From Segatella paludivivens DSM 17968 = JCM 13650 (lineage in GTDB: Bacteria > Bacteroidota > Bacteroidia > Bacteroidales > Bacteroidaceae): 64,000 nucleotides of DNA. The translations under genes were made by a program, and so were the position numbers. The stretch is taken from assembly GCF_000373185.1 (NCBI RefSeq), contig NZ_KB890682.1:80317-144316 (forward strand). Direction: 5' to 3'. Positions 37,196 to 45,761 of the stretch are shown here, in pieces (the stretch's first letter is position 1; each line of letters starts with the position of its first letter). Below the pieces are notes generated by a model. It made no database searches, was not told the origin of the DNA, and saw only the letters and a program-made list of their open reading frames with translations.

Positions 37196-37867
37196 TTATA
37201 TTGTCAATTCTTGCTCTTCCTTTATCTTGCGTCCAATGGTGAGAAGCTGAGAAATAATCAGCATGCCAATGCCAAGATAAAGAAGATAGCAACTAGGATA
37301 GTGATTGAAAGAAATATCATAACCTGAAATTTTATACATTTTACTGCTTTCCAAATAATTTACACATGTTAAGCCCCATTCTGCAAGATATAATCCGATT
37401 GAGAATATTCCCATCAATTTTATCTTCCAGTCGGTCTTTTTATCAAAAGCTTTACCTTTGTTGACTGCAAGGATGATCTTAATAAATATTACCCAAAAAC
37501 CAATTGCACAGCATAAGTACAGTGGCACAGTAAAGGTTTCGATAATAAGAGATAATAAAGTGTGACCGTTGTTGCCAGCTGATGTTGCAATTCTTACACG
37601 ACCAACCTGTATTGAGTCCATTTGTCCTGTAACATTGTTTTTAACAGCCGTAAGAAATTTATTGTCGTTTTTTGCTTTAAGATTTATGTAGCTTATTTGC
37701 TTCATATTGGTTTTCCCTTCATCAAAACTTTCTTGTGCTTCAACTGAATGGTTAGCGTCTTTAAATCCTAAAGCGATGTCGTCTGCATTATGATATATGT
37801 TGAGACAGAACCCAAAGGCAATTGCTAGAAGGAGCAGTATGCAATATATATTAAACTTGCGTTTCAT
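37196..37867 (-). CDS. DUF2975 membrane protein
   Basis: 223 residues with about four transmembrane helices (about 8-25, 112-134, 147-165, 190-212) and a periplasmic loop of about 85 residues after the first. The layout fits DUF2975, whose role is unknown. It is the first gene of a two-gene operon with the XRE regulator. The promoter (37936-37943) is flanked by operator-like repeats. Confidence 0.85.
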   Translation of the reverse strand: MKRKFNIYCILLLLAIAFGFCLNIYHNADDIALGFKDANHSVEAQESFDEGKTNMKQISYINLKAKNDNKFLTAVKNNVTGQMDSIQVGRVRIATSAGNNGHTLLSLIIETFTVPLYLCCAIGFWVIFIKIILAVNKGKAFDKKTDWKIKLMGIFSIGLYLAEWGLTCVNYLESSKMYKISGYDISFNHYPSCYLLYLGIGMLIISQLLTIGRKIKEEQELTI

Positions 37868-37915
37868 ATTATATTTATTGTTTAGTTGATATTAATTATT
37901 GAATAACATGTTTAT

Positions 37916-38002
37916 ATTATCGTTTTTCGATAATGCAAATATATGACAAATATCAATTCGATGCAAATAAAATGAGAAAAATATATTGAAAAACGATATT
38001 AT
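37916..38002. promoter_or_regulatory. Promoter with two operator copies for the DUF2975-XRE operon
   Basis: The -7 element TATATTTG lies on the minus strand at 37943-37936. A 19-bp palindrome ATTATCGTTTTTCGATAAT (37916-37934) covers the start-site side, and a related sequence with the same TATCGTTTTTC core lies in inverted orientation at 37985-38002 upstream. The paired sites suggest repression by the small XRE protein. Confidence 0.6.
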
Positions 38003-38178
38003 TTAACTTGCTTTTACACTTAATCGTATTTTAGCGCTTGTTTTGCTTACAAAACGTCACTGTTTTGTGATATAAAGTTTCATTTACCTTTATTCCTTGT
38101 TTAATTGATTACATAAATCCAAATTATGCCTTCCGTTATAATAAATATTATAGTTATGGAATAGGCATACAACAGTCA

Positions 38179-38213
38179 ACGGGACTTTACCTGCCAAGCA
38201 AGTAAAGCCCCGT
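38179..38213 (-). terminator. Hairpin downstream of cysK
   Basis: Twelve-base arms (38179-38190 and 38202-38213) pair with one mismatch around an 11-nt loop, about 55 bp past the cysK stop. No T-tract follows, so termination strength is uncertain. Confidence 0.5.
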
Positions 38214-38266
38214 CTATCAATCATTCATCTATATTGCAAAAACTTTAAAATGACTTCGGCTGAAAT

Positions 38267-39214
38267 TTATAGTGGATATTCGTCAAAGGCATATAATACC
38301 GTAGACAGATAGCGCTCACCTGTATCAGGCAGCAATGTTACAATAGTTTTGCCTTTATTTTCAGGACGCTTTGCAATCTCTGTTGCTGCAAAAGCTGCTG
38401 CACCTGAAGATATTCCAACCAAAAGTCCTTCCTGCTGTGCTAACTGGCGACCAGCCAATATAGCATCGTCATTTTCAACGTCAAAGACTTCATCGATAAA
38501 GTCTGAGTTATAAGTTTTTGGAATGAAGCCAGCTCCAATACCCTGAATCTTGTGAGGACCGCTAGCACCACCGTGAAGAACAGGAGATGATAATGGCTCT
38601 ACAGCTATAATCTTAACATTAGGATTCTTTTCCTTCAAAGCCTTTCCTATACCAGATATCGTTCCACCAGTTCCAACACCGGCAATAAAGATATCTACTT
38701 TTCCATCGGTATCATTCCATATTTCCTGACCTGTTGTATCATAGTGCTTTTTAGGGTTGGCCGGATTTTCAAATTGTTCAAGAATTACACTTCCAGGAGT
38801 TGCATCACGCAGTTCTTCTGCTGCCTTAATAGCTCCTGGCATGCCGTCTTTACCACTTGTAAGTCTTACTTCTGCACCATAAGCCTTAACAAGGTTACGG
38901 CGTTCAACGCTCATAGTTTCAGGCATTGTTAGGATAAGTTTATATCCCTTTATTGCTGATACAAGAGCAAGACCTACACCAGTGTTACCACTTGTTGGTT
39001 CAATAATTGTTGCTCCTGGTTTAAGTTTGCCGTCTTTTTCAGCTGCTTCAATCATTGCAAGTCCAATACGGTCTTTTACGCTACCGCCTGGATTGAAGAA
39101 TTCAACTTTTGCAATGATAGGAGTTTCAACTCCACGGAATTTAGAATATCTATTTAGCTCGACCAATGGAGTGTTTCCAATAAGGTCGGTTATTTGTTTT
39201 GCAATCTTTGCCAT
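38267..39214 (-). CDS. cysK: Cysteine synthase A (O-acetylserine sulfhydrylase)
   Basis: 315 residues. PLP-binding Lys47 in GGSVKDRIG, the phosphate-binding [12 protein letters not shown], and [10 protein letters not shown] are all present. It makes cysteine from O-acetylserine and sulfide. The gene follows metY by 24 bp on the same strand, so both sulfide-fixing steps are made together. Confidence 0.96.
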   Translation of the reverse strand: MAKIAKQITDLIGNTPLVELNRYSKFRGVETPIIAKVEFFNPGGSVKDRIGLAMIEAAEKDGKLKPGATIIEPTSGNTGVGLALVSAIKGYKLILTMPETMSVERRNLVKAYGAEVRLTSGKDGMPGAIKAAEELRDATPGSVILEQFENPANPKKHYDTTGQEIWNDTDGKVDIFIAGVGTGGTISGIGKALKEKNPNVKIIAVEPLSSPVLHGGASGPHKIQGIGAGFIPKTYNSDFIDEVFDVENDDAILAGRQLAQQEGLLVGISSGAAAFAATEIAKRPENKGKTIVTLLPDTGERYLSTVLYAFDEYPL

Positions 39215-39238
39215 AATATAATGTTTTAAATTATTTCT

Positions 39239-40534
39239 TTATTTTACGTATTGAAATGCTTCGTCAAGTGCGTCGATAAGGTCTATGACATTCTCTGTTC
39301 CAATGCTCAATCTTATTGTAGAAGGGTAGATGTGCTGCTCTTCAAGTTCCTTAGGACTAAGCTGTGAATGAGTTGTTGTTGCTGGATGTATAACCAGACT
39401 CTTTACGTCTGCAACATTTGCAAGCAATGAGAATATCTTCAAGTGGTCTATGAAAGCCCAAGCCTCGTCCTGTCCACCTTTTATATCAAACGTAAATATA
39501 CTGCCGCCTCCATTTGGGAACAATTTCTCATATAAAGCATGGTCGGGATGCTCTGGTAATGAAGGGTGGTTTACTTTTGCTACCTTTGGATTCTTTGCAA
39601 GATATTCAACGATCTTCTTTGTATTGTATGCGTGTCTCTCCACACGTAGACTTAAAGTTTCAAGTCCTTGAATTAATATCCATGCATTGAATGGGCTTAT
39701 TGTTGCACCAGTATCACGTAATATCACCGCACGTATTCTTGTTACGAAAGCTGCTGCCCCCGCAACGTCTGCGAAAATAGCTCCATGATATGAAGGATCT
39801 GGTTTTGCTAGAGTAGGGTACTTATCAGCGTTTGCTTTCCAGTTAAACTTACCGCCGTCAACGATTACTCCACCTAATGACGAACCGTGACCGCCAATAA
39901 ATTTTGTTGCAGAGTGAACAACAATGTCTGCTCCGTGCTCAATAGGTCTGATAAGATATGGAGTACCGAAAGTGTTGTCTACAATTACAATTGTGTTGTG
40001 CTTGTGAGCAATCTCTGAAATCTTGTCAATGTCAGTTACACTGGCATTAGGATTACCGAAAGTCTCTATGATAACAGCCTTCGTATTTGGACGAAAACCA
40101 GCTTCAACCTCATTAAAATCAGAAGGGTCTACGAATGAAACTTCTATGCCTTGAGTAGTAAGTGTATGTTCTAGTAGGTTGGTAGTTCCGCCATAAAGGT
40201 TGTTTGCTGCTAATATGTGGTCACCATTCTGAGCAACGTTTTGCAGAGCATAAGTAACCGCTGCTGCGCCTGATGCTACAGCTAGTCCGGCAACACCGCC
40301 TTCAAGGGCTGCAACTCTGTCTTCAAAAACACCTTGTGTTGAGTTAGTCAGTCTTCCATAAATGTTTCCAGCATCACGAAGTCCAAATCTGTCTGAAGCA
40401 TGTTGTGAATTGTGGAAAACATAACTTGTAGTCTGATAAATAGGTACAGCACGTGAATCTGTTGTTGGATCAGCGTTTTCCTGTCCTACATGAAGTTGAA
40501 GTGTCTCGAAGTGTAGTTTCTTTTCATTACTCAT
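39239..40534 (-). CDS. metY: O-acetylhomoserine aminocarboxypropyltransferase/sulfhydrylase
   Basis: 431 residues, the long form typical of MetY. Motifs: QTTSYVFHNSQHASDRF, GRLTNSTQGVFEDRVAALEGG and the PLP-binding Lys in VVHSATKFIGGHGSSLGG. It makes homocysteine from O-acetylhomoserine and sulfide on the way to methionine. The promoter -7 element is at 40578-40585. No SAM riboswitch was seen in the short leader. Confidence 0.93.
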   Translation of the reverse strand: MSNEKKLHFETLQLHVGQENADPTTDSRAVPIYQTTSYVFHNSQHASDRFGLRDAGNIYGRLTNSTQGVFEDRVAALEGGVAGLAVASGAAAVTYALQNVAQNGDHILAANNLYGGTTNLLEHTLTTQGIEVSFVDPSDFNEVEAGFRPNTKAVIIETFGNPNASVTDIDKISEIAHKHNTIVIVDNTFGTPYLIRPIEHGADIVVHSATKFIGGHGSSLGGVIVDGGKFNWKANADKYPTLAKPDPSYHGAIFADVAGAAAFVTRIRAVILRDTGATISPFNAWILIQGLETLSLRVERHAYNTKKIVEYLAKNPKVAKVNHPSLPEHPDHALYEKLFPNGGGSIFTFDIKGGQDEAWAFIDHLKIFSLLANVADVKSLVIHPATTTHSQLSPKELEEQHIYPSTIRLSIGTENVIDLIDALDEAFQYVK

Positions 40535-40577
40535 ATTTAAACCCTTTCTTTTTATATTTATATTCTAAATCATGTTG

Positions 40578-40585
40578 CAAAGGTA
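40578..40585 (-). promoter_or_regulatory. -7 promoter element of metY-cysK
   Basis: Minus-strand TACCTTTG fits TAnnTTTG, about 45 bp upstream of the metY start. Confidence 0.55.
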
Positions 40586-40629
40586 CGGCAAATAATGATA
40601 TCGTGAAATCACACATTCTGGGCATTTAG

Positions 40630-40649
40630 AATACCACATTTGTGGTATT
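40630..40649 (-). terminator. Hairpin after the EamA gene
   Basis: AATACCAC (40630-40637) pairs with GTGGTATT (40642-40649) around a 4-nt loop, directly past the stop codon of the leftward EamA gene. No T-tract follows. Confidence 0.45.
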
Positions 40650-40652
40650 TGG

Positions 40653-41573
40653 CTATTTCTTTGCCTCCAAATCGCGTTTCGACTTGCTTTTTATCACTAA
40701 CCATACACCCGAAAATACCAAAATAATGGCTACTCCTTGCATGAATGTGAATACACCAATGCCTGTTAAAATACTTACTGTGACCGATACGATAGGTTGC
40801 ACATAATTATATATACTAACAACTGTTGGGCGAAGAGAATGCTGTCCTACCATCGTTAATATGTAACCCATATATGTTCCGAATATCACAACGTATCCTG
40901 CTTCCCACCATGTCTTCGTTGGAACAATAGCCCAATTGAGGTCTATGACGTGCCATCCTGTGAATGGCCATATCATCAGCGTAGCCCAAAGAAACATCCA
41001 CTTGTTAACTGTAAATACAGAATATCTTTTTATAAGATTATTGAATAGTGCAAGATAAAGTGCAAAAGACAATTGAGCGCCAAGACACATCAGGTCGCCA
41101 CGTATGTCGCCAACCTTTGAACTTACAGCTGCAGCACTTGTAATGATCAGTATTATCGCTCCGCAGCAACCAATGAATACTCCAAGTGCTTTTTGAAGTG
41201 TTATTGGTTCCTTTAATATAAGGAAAGATAGCACCATTGCAAATATAGGCATTGATGTTGTTACAATACTTGAATTTATGGGTGACGTAATGCTCAATCC
41301 TATTGTGTAAAGACATTGATTGCATACCAGTCCGAATATTGCAGCACCAGCAAGTAATAGCTTGTCCTTTGTTGGTACGGTTTCCTTCTTAACGAATATA
41401 GATGTAATCCAAAATAGTATAGCCCCACCCATTACTCTGAATGAAACCATATCTATGCCGTCAATACCATGTGTCATTGCATCCTTTCCAAGCGGAGCCA
41501 TAAGTCCCCAGAAAAACTCAGCGGTGAACATGCTGAGATGCGCTTGAAGTGGAATTTTTTTGTTGTTACCCAT
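40653..41573 (-). CDS. EamA/DMT-family transporter
   Basis: 306 residues from ATG 41573; a start 14 codons earlier is in frame but would sit on top of the promoter. About ten transmembrane helices in two EamA repeats (PLQAHLSMFTAEFFWGLMAPLGKDAM start; TYMGYILTMVGQHSLRPTVVSIYNYVQPIVSV in the second). These proteins export small metabolites. A -7 element TAATTTTG lies on the minus strand at 41602-41595. Confidence 0.88.
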   Translation of the reverse strand: MGNNKKIPLQAHLSMFTAEFFWGLMAPLGKDAMTHGIDGIDMVSFRVMGGAILFWITSIFVKKETVPTKDKLLLAGAAIFGLVCNQCLYTIGLSITSPINSSIVTTSMPIFAMVLSFLILKEPITLQKALGVFIGCCGAIILIITSAAAVSSKVGDIRGDLMCLGAQLSFALYLALFNNLIKRYSVFTVNKWMFLWATLMIWPFTGWHVIDLNWAIVPTKTWWEAGYVVIFGTYMGYILTMVGQHSLRPTVVSIYNYVQPIVSVTVSILTGIGVFTFMQGVAIILVFSGVWLVIKSKSKRDLEAKK

Positions 41574-41647
41574 TATAATAGTTTTATTAGTGTGCAAAAT
41601 TATAAAAAAAATCACACTATTTGGGACGGTCTGTGATTTTTATTTGC

Positions 41648-41655
41648 TATATTTG
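41648..41655 (+). promoter_or_regulatory. -7 promoter element for the ATPase-TOPRIM-sigma operon
   Basis: TATATTTG fits the consensus and would give a leader of only about 14 nt before ATG 41676. TTTG at 41620-41623 is spaced a few bases too far for an ideal -33. Confidence 0.5.
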
Positions 41656-41675
41656 CGGTATATAATTCTATTAAT

Positions 41676-42488
41676 ATGAAATATGCTGATTATATAGAGC
41701 AGATAGAGATAGAATCTCTTTGGAGCGGAACAAAACACATTGTGTGGAATTTGGACCGTAGAGTTAACATCCTTAGTGGTATTAACGGTGTCGGGAAAAG
41801 TACCATTCTTAATAAGGTTGTGAAAAGTCTTGCCCAAGGTGGCGAGTTTCCAAGTCACTTGCTTAAAGGTGTACATTTGAAAGTTAAGCCTGAAGATGCA
41901 AAGTGGATACGGTTTGATGCTATACGCTCTTTTGATCGCCCACTGATGAATTCAGACACGATATCGAAGCTGGATTTAAGTCTGGCTACAGAACTTGACT
42001 GGCAATTATTTCAGCTTCAGCGTAAGTATTTGGATTATCAGGTAAACATTGGCAACAGAATTATTAACGCATTGCAAAGTGGTGATTCTGATGCAGCTTT
42101 ACAGGCTCAGAATATATCGGAGTCAAAGAAACTGTTTCAGGATATGATAGATGATCTATTCAAAGAAACTGGAAAGAAGATTGTCCGTACTGAAAATGAG
42201 ATACGTTTTTCACAGATTGGCGAGACCCTTGTTCCTTATCAGCTATCAAGTGGTGAGAAACAGATTCTTGCAATTCTGCTCACTGTATTGGTGGAAGATC
42301 AGAAACCGTATGTGCTGTTCATGGATGAACCAGAAGTGAGTCTGCACTTTGAGTGGCAGAAACAGCTTATTGAACTTGTGCTTAAATTGAATCCAAATTT
42401 ACAGTTGATAATGACAACACATAGTCCGGCAGTTATAATGAACGGTTGGATGGAGCATGTCACCGAAGTAACCGATATTACTTTTTAG
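41676..42488 (+). CDS. AAA15-type ATPase, AriA-like (PARIS-like pair)
   Basis: 270 residues. Walker A GINGVGKST (35-43), ABC signature LSSGEKQ (190-196), Walker B VLFMDEPE (213-220) and H-loop TTHSPA (247-252). The insert between Walker A and the signature is short, with no long coiled coil. The next gene, 51 bp downstream, encodes a DUF4435 TOPRIM-like protein. This pairing is that of PARIS (AriA/AriB) and of split OLD nucleases. At 270 residues it is shorter than the AriA proteins I recall, so the relation may be distant. Confidence 0.8.
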   Translation: MKYADYIEQIEIESLWSGTKHIVWNLDRRVNILSGINGVGKSTILNKVVKSLAQGGEFPSHLLKGVHLKVKPEDAKWIRFDAIRSFDRPLMNSDTISKLDLSLATELDWQLFQLQRKYLDYQVNIGNRIINALQSGDSDAALQAQNISESKKLFQDMIDDLFKETGKKIVRTENEIRFSQIGETLVPYQLSSGEKQILAILLTVLVEDQKPYVLFMDEPEVSLHFEWQKQLIELVLKLNPNLQLIMTTHSPAVIMNGWMEHVTEVTDITF

Positions 42489-42539
42489 TGTGTTTATACC
42501 TAAAGTTATTAACTGATGTTTGAAGTCGGGGGGATGTAG

Positions 42540-43535
42540 ATGTCTAAAAGATTAAACGAAAATATAACATCAAGATATTTCGAGGCTGCCAACAGATTGG
42601 GCTCAAAGAAAGCACGTCGAAAGATTATAGCTTATGTAGAGAGCTATGACGATGTGTTCTTTTGGCGCACCATACTTGGCAACTATGAAGATGATAGTCG
42701 TTATTTTGAAGTGATGCTTCCTACACGTATGAATCGTTTGGAACGTGGCAAGAAGGCAGCTATCGCCAATATTATGGATGGTGTTGGACATGATATGATT
42801 GCTTGTGTAGATGCTGATTACGACTATCTCATACAAGGTGCTTCGCCTGCTTCACGAACACTTTTGACAAATAGTTATATCTTTCATACGTATGCTTATG
42901 CAATAGAAAATCTTCAATGCTATGCGCCTTCGTTGCATAATGTGGCAGTAGCAGTGGTGCTAAACGATCATAGTATCTTTGACTTCAATGAGTTCATGGC
43001 AAGATATTCTGAAATTATATATCCACTGTTCGTGTGGAATATATGGTATTATCGTAGCGATCATTATGCAGAGTTTACGATTACCGAATTTGATAATATC
43101 ATTGAACTAGGCGATGTAAGAATTGATAGCCCGGAATATTCTCTTGACAAACTTTACAAGAAAGTGTCACGTGCTGTTGATGGCTTTAAAAAGAAGAACC
43201 CTGATGCCCACGATAGTTATCTTGCAATAAAGGATGATTTAAGCAGGTTGGGAGTGGAGCCTTCTAATACGTATTTATATATACAGGGGCATCATCTGTT
43301 TGATCATGTAGTCGTACCGATTATGGATAAAGTATGTGGTCGATTATATCGTGAGCGTGAGCAGGAGATAGGAGAGCAGTCAGTTCACAGCATGCAGTAT
43401 CAGACTGAGATTTCAAGCTATAAAAATAGTGTTGGAGACATAACAGCAATGCTTAAGAAGAATATGGGTTACGCCATGTCACCGCAGTTTAAAAATATAA
43501 TGAATGATGTCGCTGAATTTTTGGATGCGAAATAA
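42540..43535 (+). CDS. DUF4435 TOPRIM-like nuclease, AriB-like (PARIS-like pair)
   Basis: 331 residues. The TOPRIM pattern is visible: KIIAYVESYDDVFFW with Glu34, and MIACVDADYDYL with Asp91 and Asp93. These acidic residues bind metal in the nuclease. DUF4435 proteins pair with AAA15 ATPases in the PARIS anti-phage system, where AriB is released on sensing phage anti-restriction proteins and cuts a tRNA. The gene is followed by a sigma-factor gene after 20 bp. A defence role here is inferred from the pair only. Confidence 0.78.
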   Translation: MSKRLNENITSRYFEAANRLGSKKARRKIIAYVESYDDVFFWRTILGNYEDDSRYFEVMLPTRMNRLERGKKAAIANIMDGVGHDMIACVDADYDYLIQGASPASRTLLTNSYIFHTYAYAIENLQCYAPSLHNVAVAVVLNDHSIFDFNEFMARYSEIIYPLFVWNIWYYRSDHYAEFTITEFDNIIELGDVRIDSPEYSLDKLYKKVSRAVDGFKKKNPDAHDSYLAIKDDLSRLGVEPSNTYLYIQGHHLFDHVVVPIMDKVCGRLYREREQEIGEQSVHSMQYQTEISSYKNSVGDITAMLKKNMGYAMSPQFKNIMNDVAEFLDAK

Positions 43536-43555
43536 CAAATAAAATTTTATTTATT

Positions 43556-44314
43556 ATGAGGAAAATTAAAACAGGAAAACCTTTGTCAGAGCGCGAAAAT
43601 GGATCTCTGAATAGATATCTGGATGAAATAGGAAAGGAATTGCTTTTGTCTGATGACGAGGAAAAGCAACTTGCCGAAAAGATACAGAATGGAGGACGTG
43701 TCGGTGAACGAGCTGTTGAAAAACTTGTTACGTCAAATCTCCGCTTTGTCGTTTCTATCGCTAAACTGTATACCGATAATGGTGTTGCAATAACCGATCT
43801 TATCAGCGAGGGGAATATTGGTATGATGAAGGCTGCGCAAAGCTTTGACGGTAGCCGTGGTAGCCGTTTTGTTGGTTATGCTGAGCCTTTTATTCGTGAT
43901 GCCATTGTTCATGCAATAAATGAACAAAGTGGTATATACAACCTTCCGAAGGATGAGCGTAATCGAGAAGAGAAGGAAAATAGTCATGCCTTTTCTGTAG
44001 ATGCTCCATTGCAGAATGGTAAGAATTTGAGCTTGTTGAGTGTGCTGTCTGATCCAGATGCTCCACGCCCAGACAAGTTAGCGCTTGACGAATCAATAAA
44101 GGCAGAACTCCTTCAGTCAATGGATGTGCTTAATGACAGAGAACGTCGTGTTGTTCAGGCTTTCTATGGAATAGGTCAGGACAGTATAACTTTTGCTGAA
44201 ATAGGTGTAAACCTGGGATTGAAGCGTGAACGTGTACGCCAGATAAGAGATAAGGCTGTGAGGAGACTAGGTAAGAATACGACTAATGACATGCTGAAAG
44301 CATATCTTAGTTGA
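43556..44314 (+). CDS. Primary-type sigma-70 paralog lacking sigma domain 3
   Basis: 252 residues. Region 1.2 (SLNRYLDEIGKELLLSDDEEKQLAEKIQNGG), region 2 (NLRFVVSIAKLYTDNGVAITDLISEGNIGMMKAAQSFD) and region 4 (LNDRERRVVQAFYGIG, FAEIGVNLGLKRERVRQIRDKAVRRLG) match Bacteroidota RpoD. Two things differ from the primary factor. In region 2.3 the YAVWWIRQ block reads YAEPFIRD, so both promoter-melting tryptophans are gone (Glu110-Pro111-Phe112). After NEQSGIYNLPKDERN the protein jumps within about 20 residues to the FSVDAPLQNG segment, so sigma domain 3 is missing. It is the third gene of the operon with the PARIS-like pair. Confidence 0.88.
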   Translation: MRKIKTGKPLSERENGSLNRYLDEIGKELLLSDDEEKQLAEKIQNGGRVGERAVEKLVTSNLRFVVSIAKLYTDNGVAITDLISEGNIGMMKAAQSFDGSRGSRFVGYAEPFIRDAIVHAINEQSGIYNLPKDERNREEKENSHAFSVDAPLQNGKNLSLLSVLSDPDAPRPDKLALDESIKAELLQSMDVLNDRERRVVQAFYGIGQDSITFAEIGVNLGLKRERVRQIRDKAVRRLGKNTTNDMLKAYLS

Positions 44315-44359
44315 TATCAGTCAGCATCGTAAGTAAAGATAAACGTGCTAATAACAATA

Positions 44360-44399
44360 ACCGCCCGCAAGGATTAAACACTTGCGGGCGGTATTTTTT
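44360..44399 (+). terminator. Strong intrinsic terminator after the sigma-factor gene
   Basis: A 12-bp GC-rich perfect stem (44360-44371 with 44381-44392), 9-nt loop and a run of six T. It closes the ATPase-TOPRIM-sigma operon. Confidence 0.85.
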
Positions 44400-44425
44400 A
44401 TTATATGGCGTTAAATCGCCGTATA

Positions 44426-44971
44426 TTATTTCACTTCTTCAATGAGATTCATTCCTTCTTCTACAGCTTGCATGTTAAGCGGTATAAGTTTGTGATGTCT
44501 TTCAGGAAGAGTCTTATAGAGTGCCTTGTTAAGACCATCGGTACTTACAATCTTGCAAACTTTTAGTAAGCCTCCTAAAACGATCATATTGAAAACTTTC
44601 GCATTCTTCATCTCGGCAGCCTTGTCCATTGCATCAATACGATATACAGTGATATCCTTTCGTGCAGGAGGGTTTATAATACCGAAACCGTCGTAAATCA
44701 ATATGCCTCCAGGCTTTACCTTTGATAAAAACTTATCCATTGACGGTTGATTGAGTACAATTGCTATATCGAATTTACTTAATATAGGTGATGAAATGCG
44801 CTCGTCGCTTATGATGACAGTCACGTTAGCTGTACCGCCACGTTGCTCTGGACCATAGGCAGGCATCCATGTCACCTCTTTATCTTCAAGCAGTCCTGAG
44901 TAGGCAAGAATCTTTCCCATAGAGAGAACACCCTGACCTCCAAAACCTGATATGATAATTTCTTTTTTCAT
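44426..44971 (-). CDS. 2-oxoacid:ferredoxin oxidoreductase, gamma subunit
   Basis: 181 residues. Start MKKEIIISGFGGQGVLSMGKILAYSG and MPAYGPEQRGGTANVTVIIS are the family motifs. It is the last gene of the operon (TPR protein, ferredoxin, alpha, beta, gamma). The complex oxidises a 2-oxoacid to acyl-CoA and reduces ferredoxin in anaerobic metabolism. 2-oxoglutarate or branched-chain 2-oxoacids are both possible; the sequence alone does not decide. Confidence 0.92.
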   Translation of the reverse strand: MKKEIIISGFGGQGVLSMGKILAYSGLLEDKEVTWMPAYGPEQRGGTANVTVIISDERISSPILSKFDIAIVLNQPSMDKFLSKVKPGGILIYDGFGIINPPARKDITVYRIDAMDKAAEMKNAKVFNMIVLGGLLKVCKIVSTDGLNKALYKTLPERHHKLIPLNMQAVEEGMNLIEEVK

Positions 44972-44993
44972 TTCTTTTGGATTTTACCGTTAA

Positions 44994-45761
44994 CTAAAGA
45001 TTAGTTGTATCTTTAAGGTCTCCCTTCGGATACTCCTTGAACATGTGTTCTTCCATCCAGTCGTTAGCTTGCTTTGGTGAAAGTTTCCAACCACTGTTGC
45101 AAGTTGATACGATTTCAACAAGACTTGAACCTAGTCCCTTCATTGATGCATCAAAAGCTTTGCGTATGGCAGCCTTAGCCTTGCGTATAGATGCTACATT
45201 CTCAACACTCTGGCGAGTAACAAAGCATGTACCTGTAAGGTGACTAGCTAGTTCTGTCATGTTAAGTGGGTATCCATGAAGTTCTGGTTCACGACCATAA
45301 GGACATGTTGCTGTCTTCTGTCCGATAAGAGTAGTAGGAGCCATCTGTCCTCCAGTCATACCATAAATGGCATTGTTGATGAATATGATAGGTATATTCT
45401 CGCCACGGTTTAGGGCGTGTATAGTCTCGCAAGTTCCGATACAAGCAAGGTCACCGTCACCCTGATATGTAAATACCAGACGATCTGGCCACAAGCGCTT
45501 GATACCTGTTGCAACAGCTGGTGCACGACCGTGAGGAGCTTCCTGCCAGTCAATATCAAGATAGCGATAGGCAAACACTGCACAACCTACCGGACTAACG
45601 CCGATAGTCTTATTCTGCATGCCCATTTCTTCTATTACCTCAGCTACCAATTTATGCACTACACCGTGAGAGCAACCGGCACAGTAGTGCATTGCCGTAT
45701 CGTTCATAAGTTCTGGTTTCTTGTAAACCAGATTTTCAGGTGATATGATGTCGTTATTCAT
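44994..45761 (-). CDS. 2-oxoacid:ferredoxin oxidoreductase, beta (TPP-binding) subunit
   Basis: 255 residues. CAGCSHGVVHKL near the start, and the thiamine-diphosphate motif TYQGDGDLACIGTCETIHALNRGENIPIIFINNAIYGMTGGQ. It overlaps the end of the alpha-subunit gene by 8 bp. CSHG and GMTGGQ are conserved in the Kor/Vor group rather than in pyruvate:ferredoxin oxidoreductase. Confidence 0.94.
   Translation of the reverse strand: MNNDIISPENLVYKKPELMNDTAMHYCAGCSHGVVHKLVAEVIEEMGMQNKTIGVSPVGCAVFAYRYLDIDWQEAPHGRAPAVATGIKRLWPDRLVFTYQGDGDLACIGTCETIHALNRGENIPIIFINNAIYGMTGGQMAPTTLIGQKTATCPYGREPELHGYPLNMTELASHLTGTCFVTRQSVENVASIRKAKAAIRKAFDASMKGLGSSLVEIVSTCNSGWKLSPKQANDWMEEHMFKEYPKGDLKDTTNL

Noticed and set aside
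40535..40629. A SAM riboswitch before metY
   Set aside because: The leader from the promoter is only about 40 nt and shows no matching fold.
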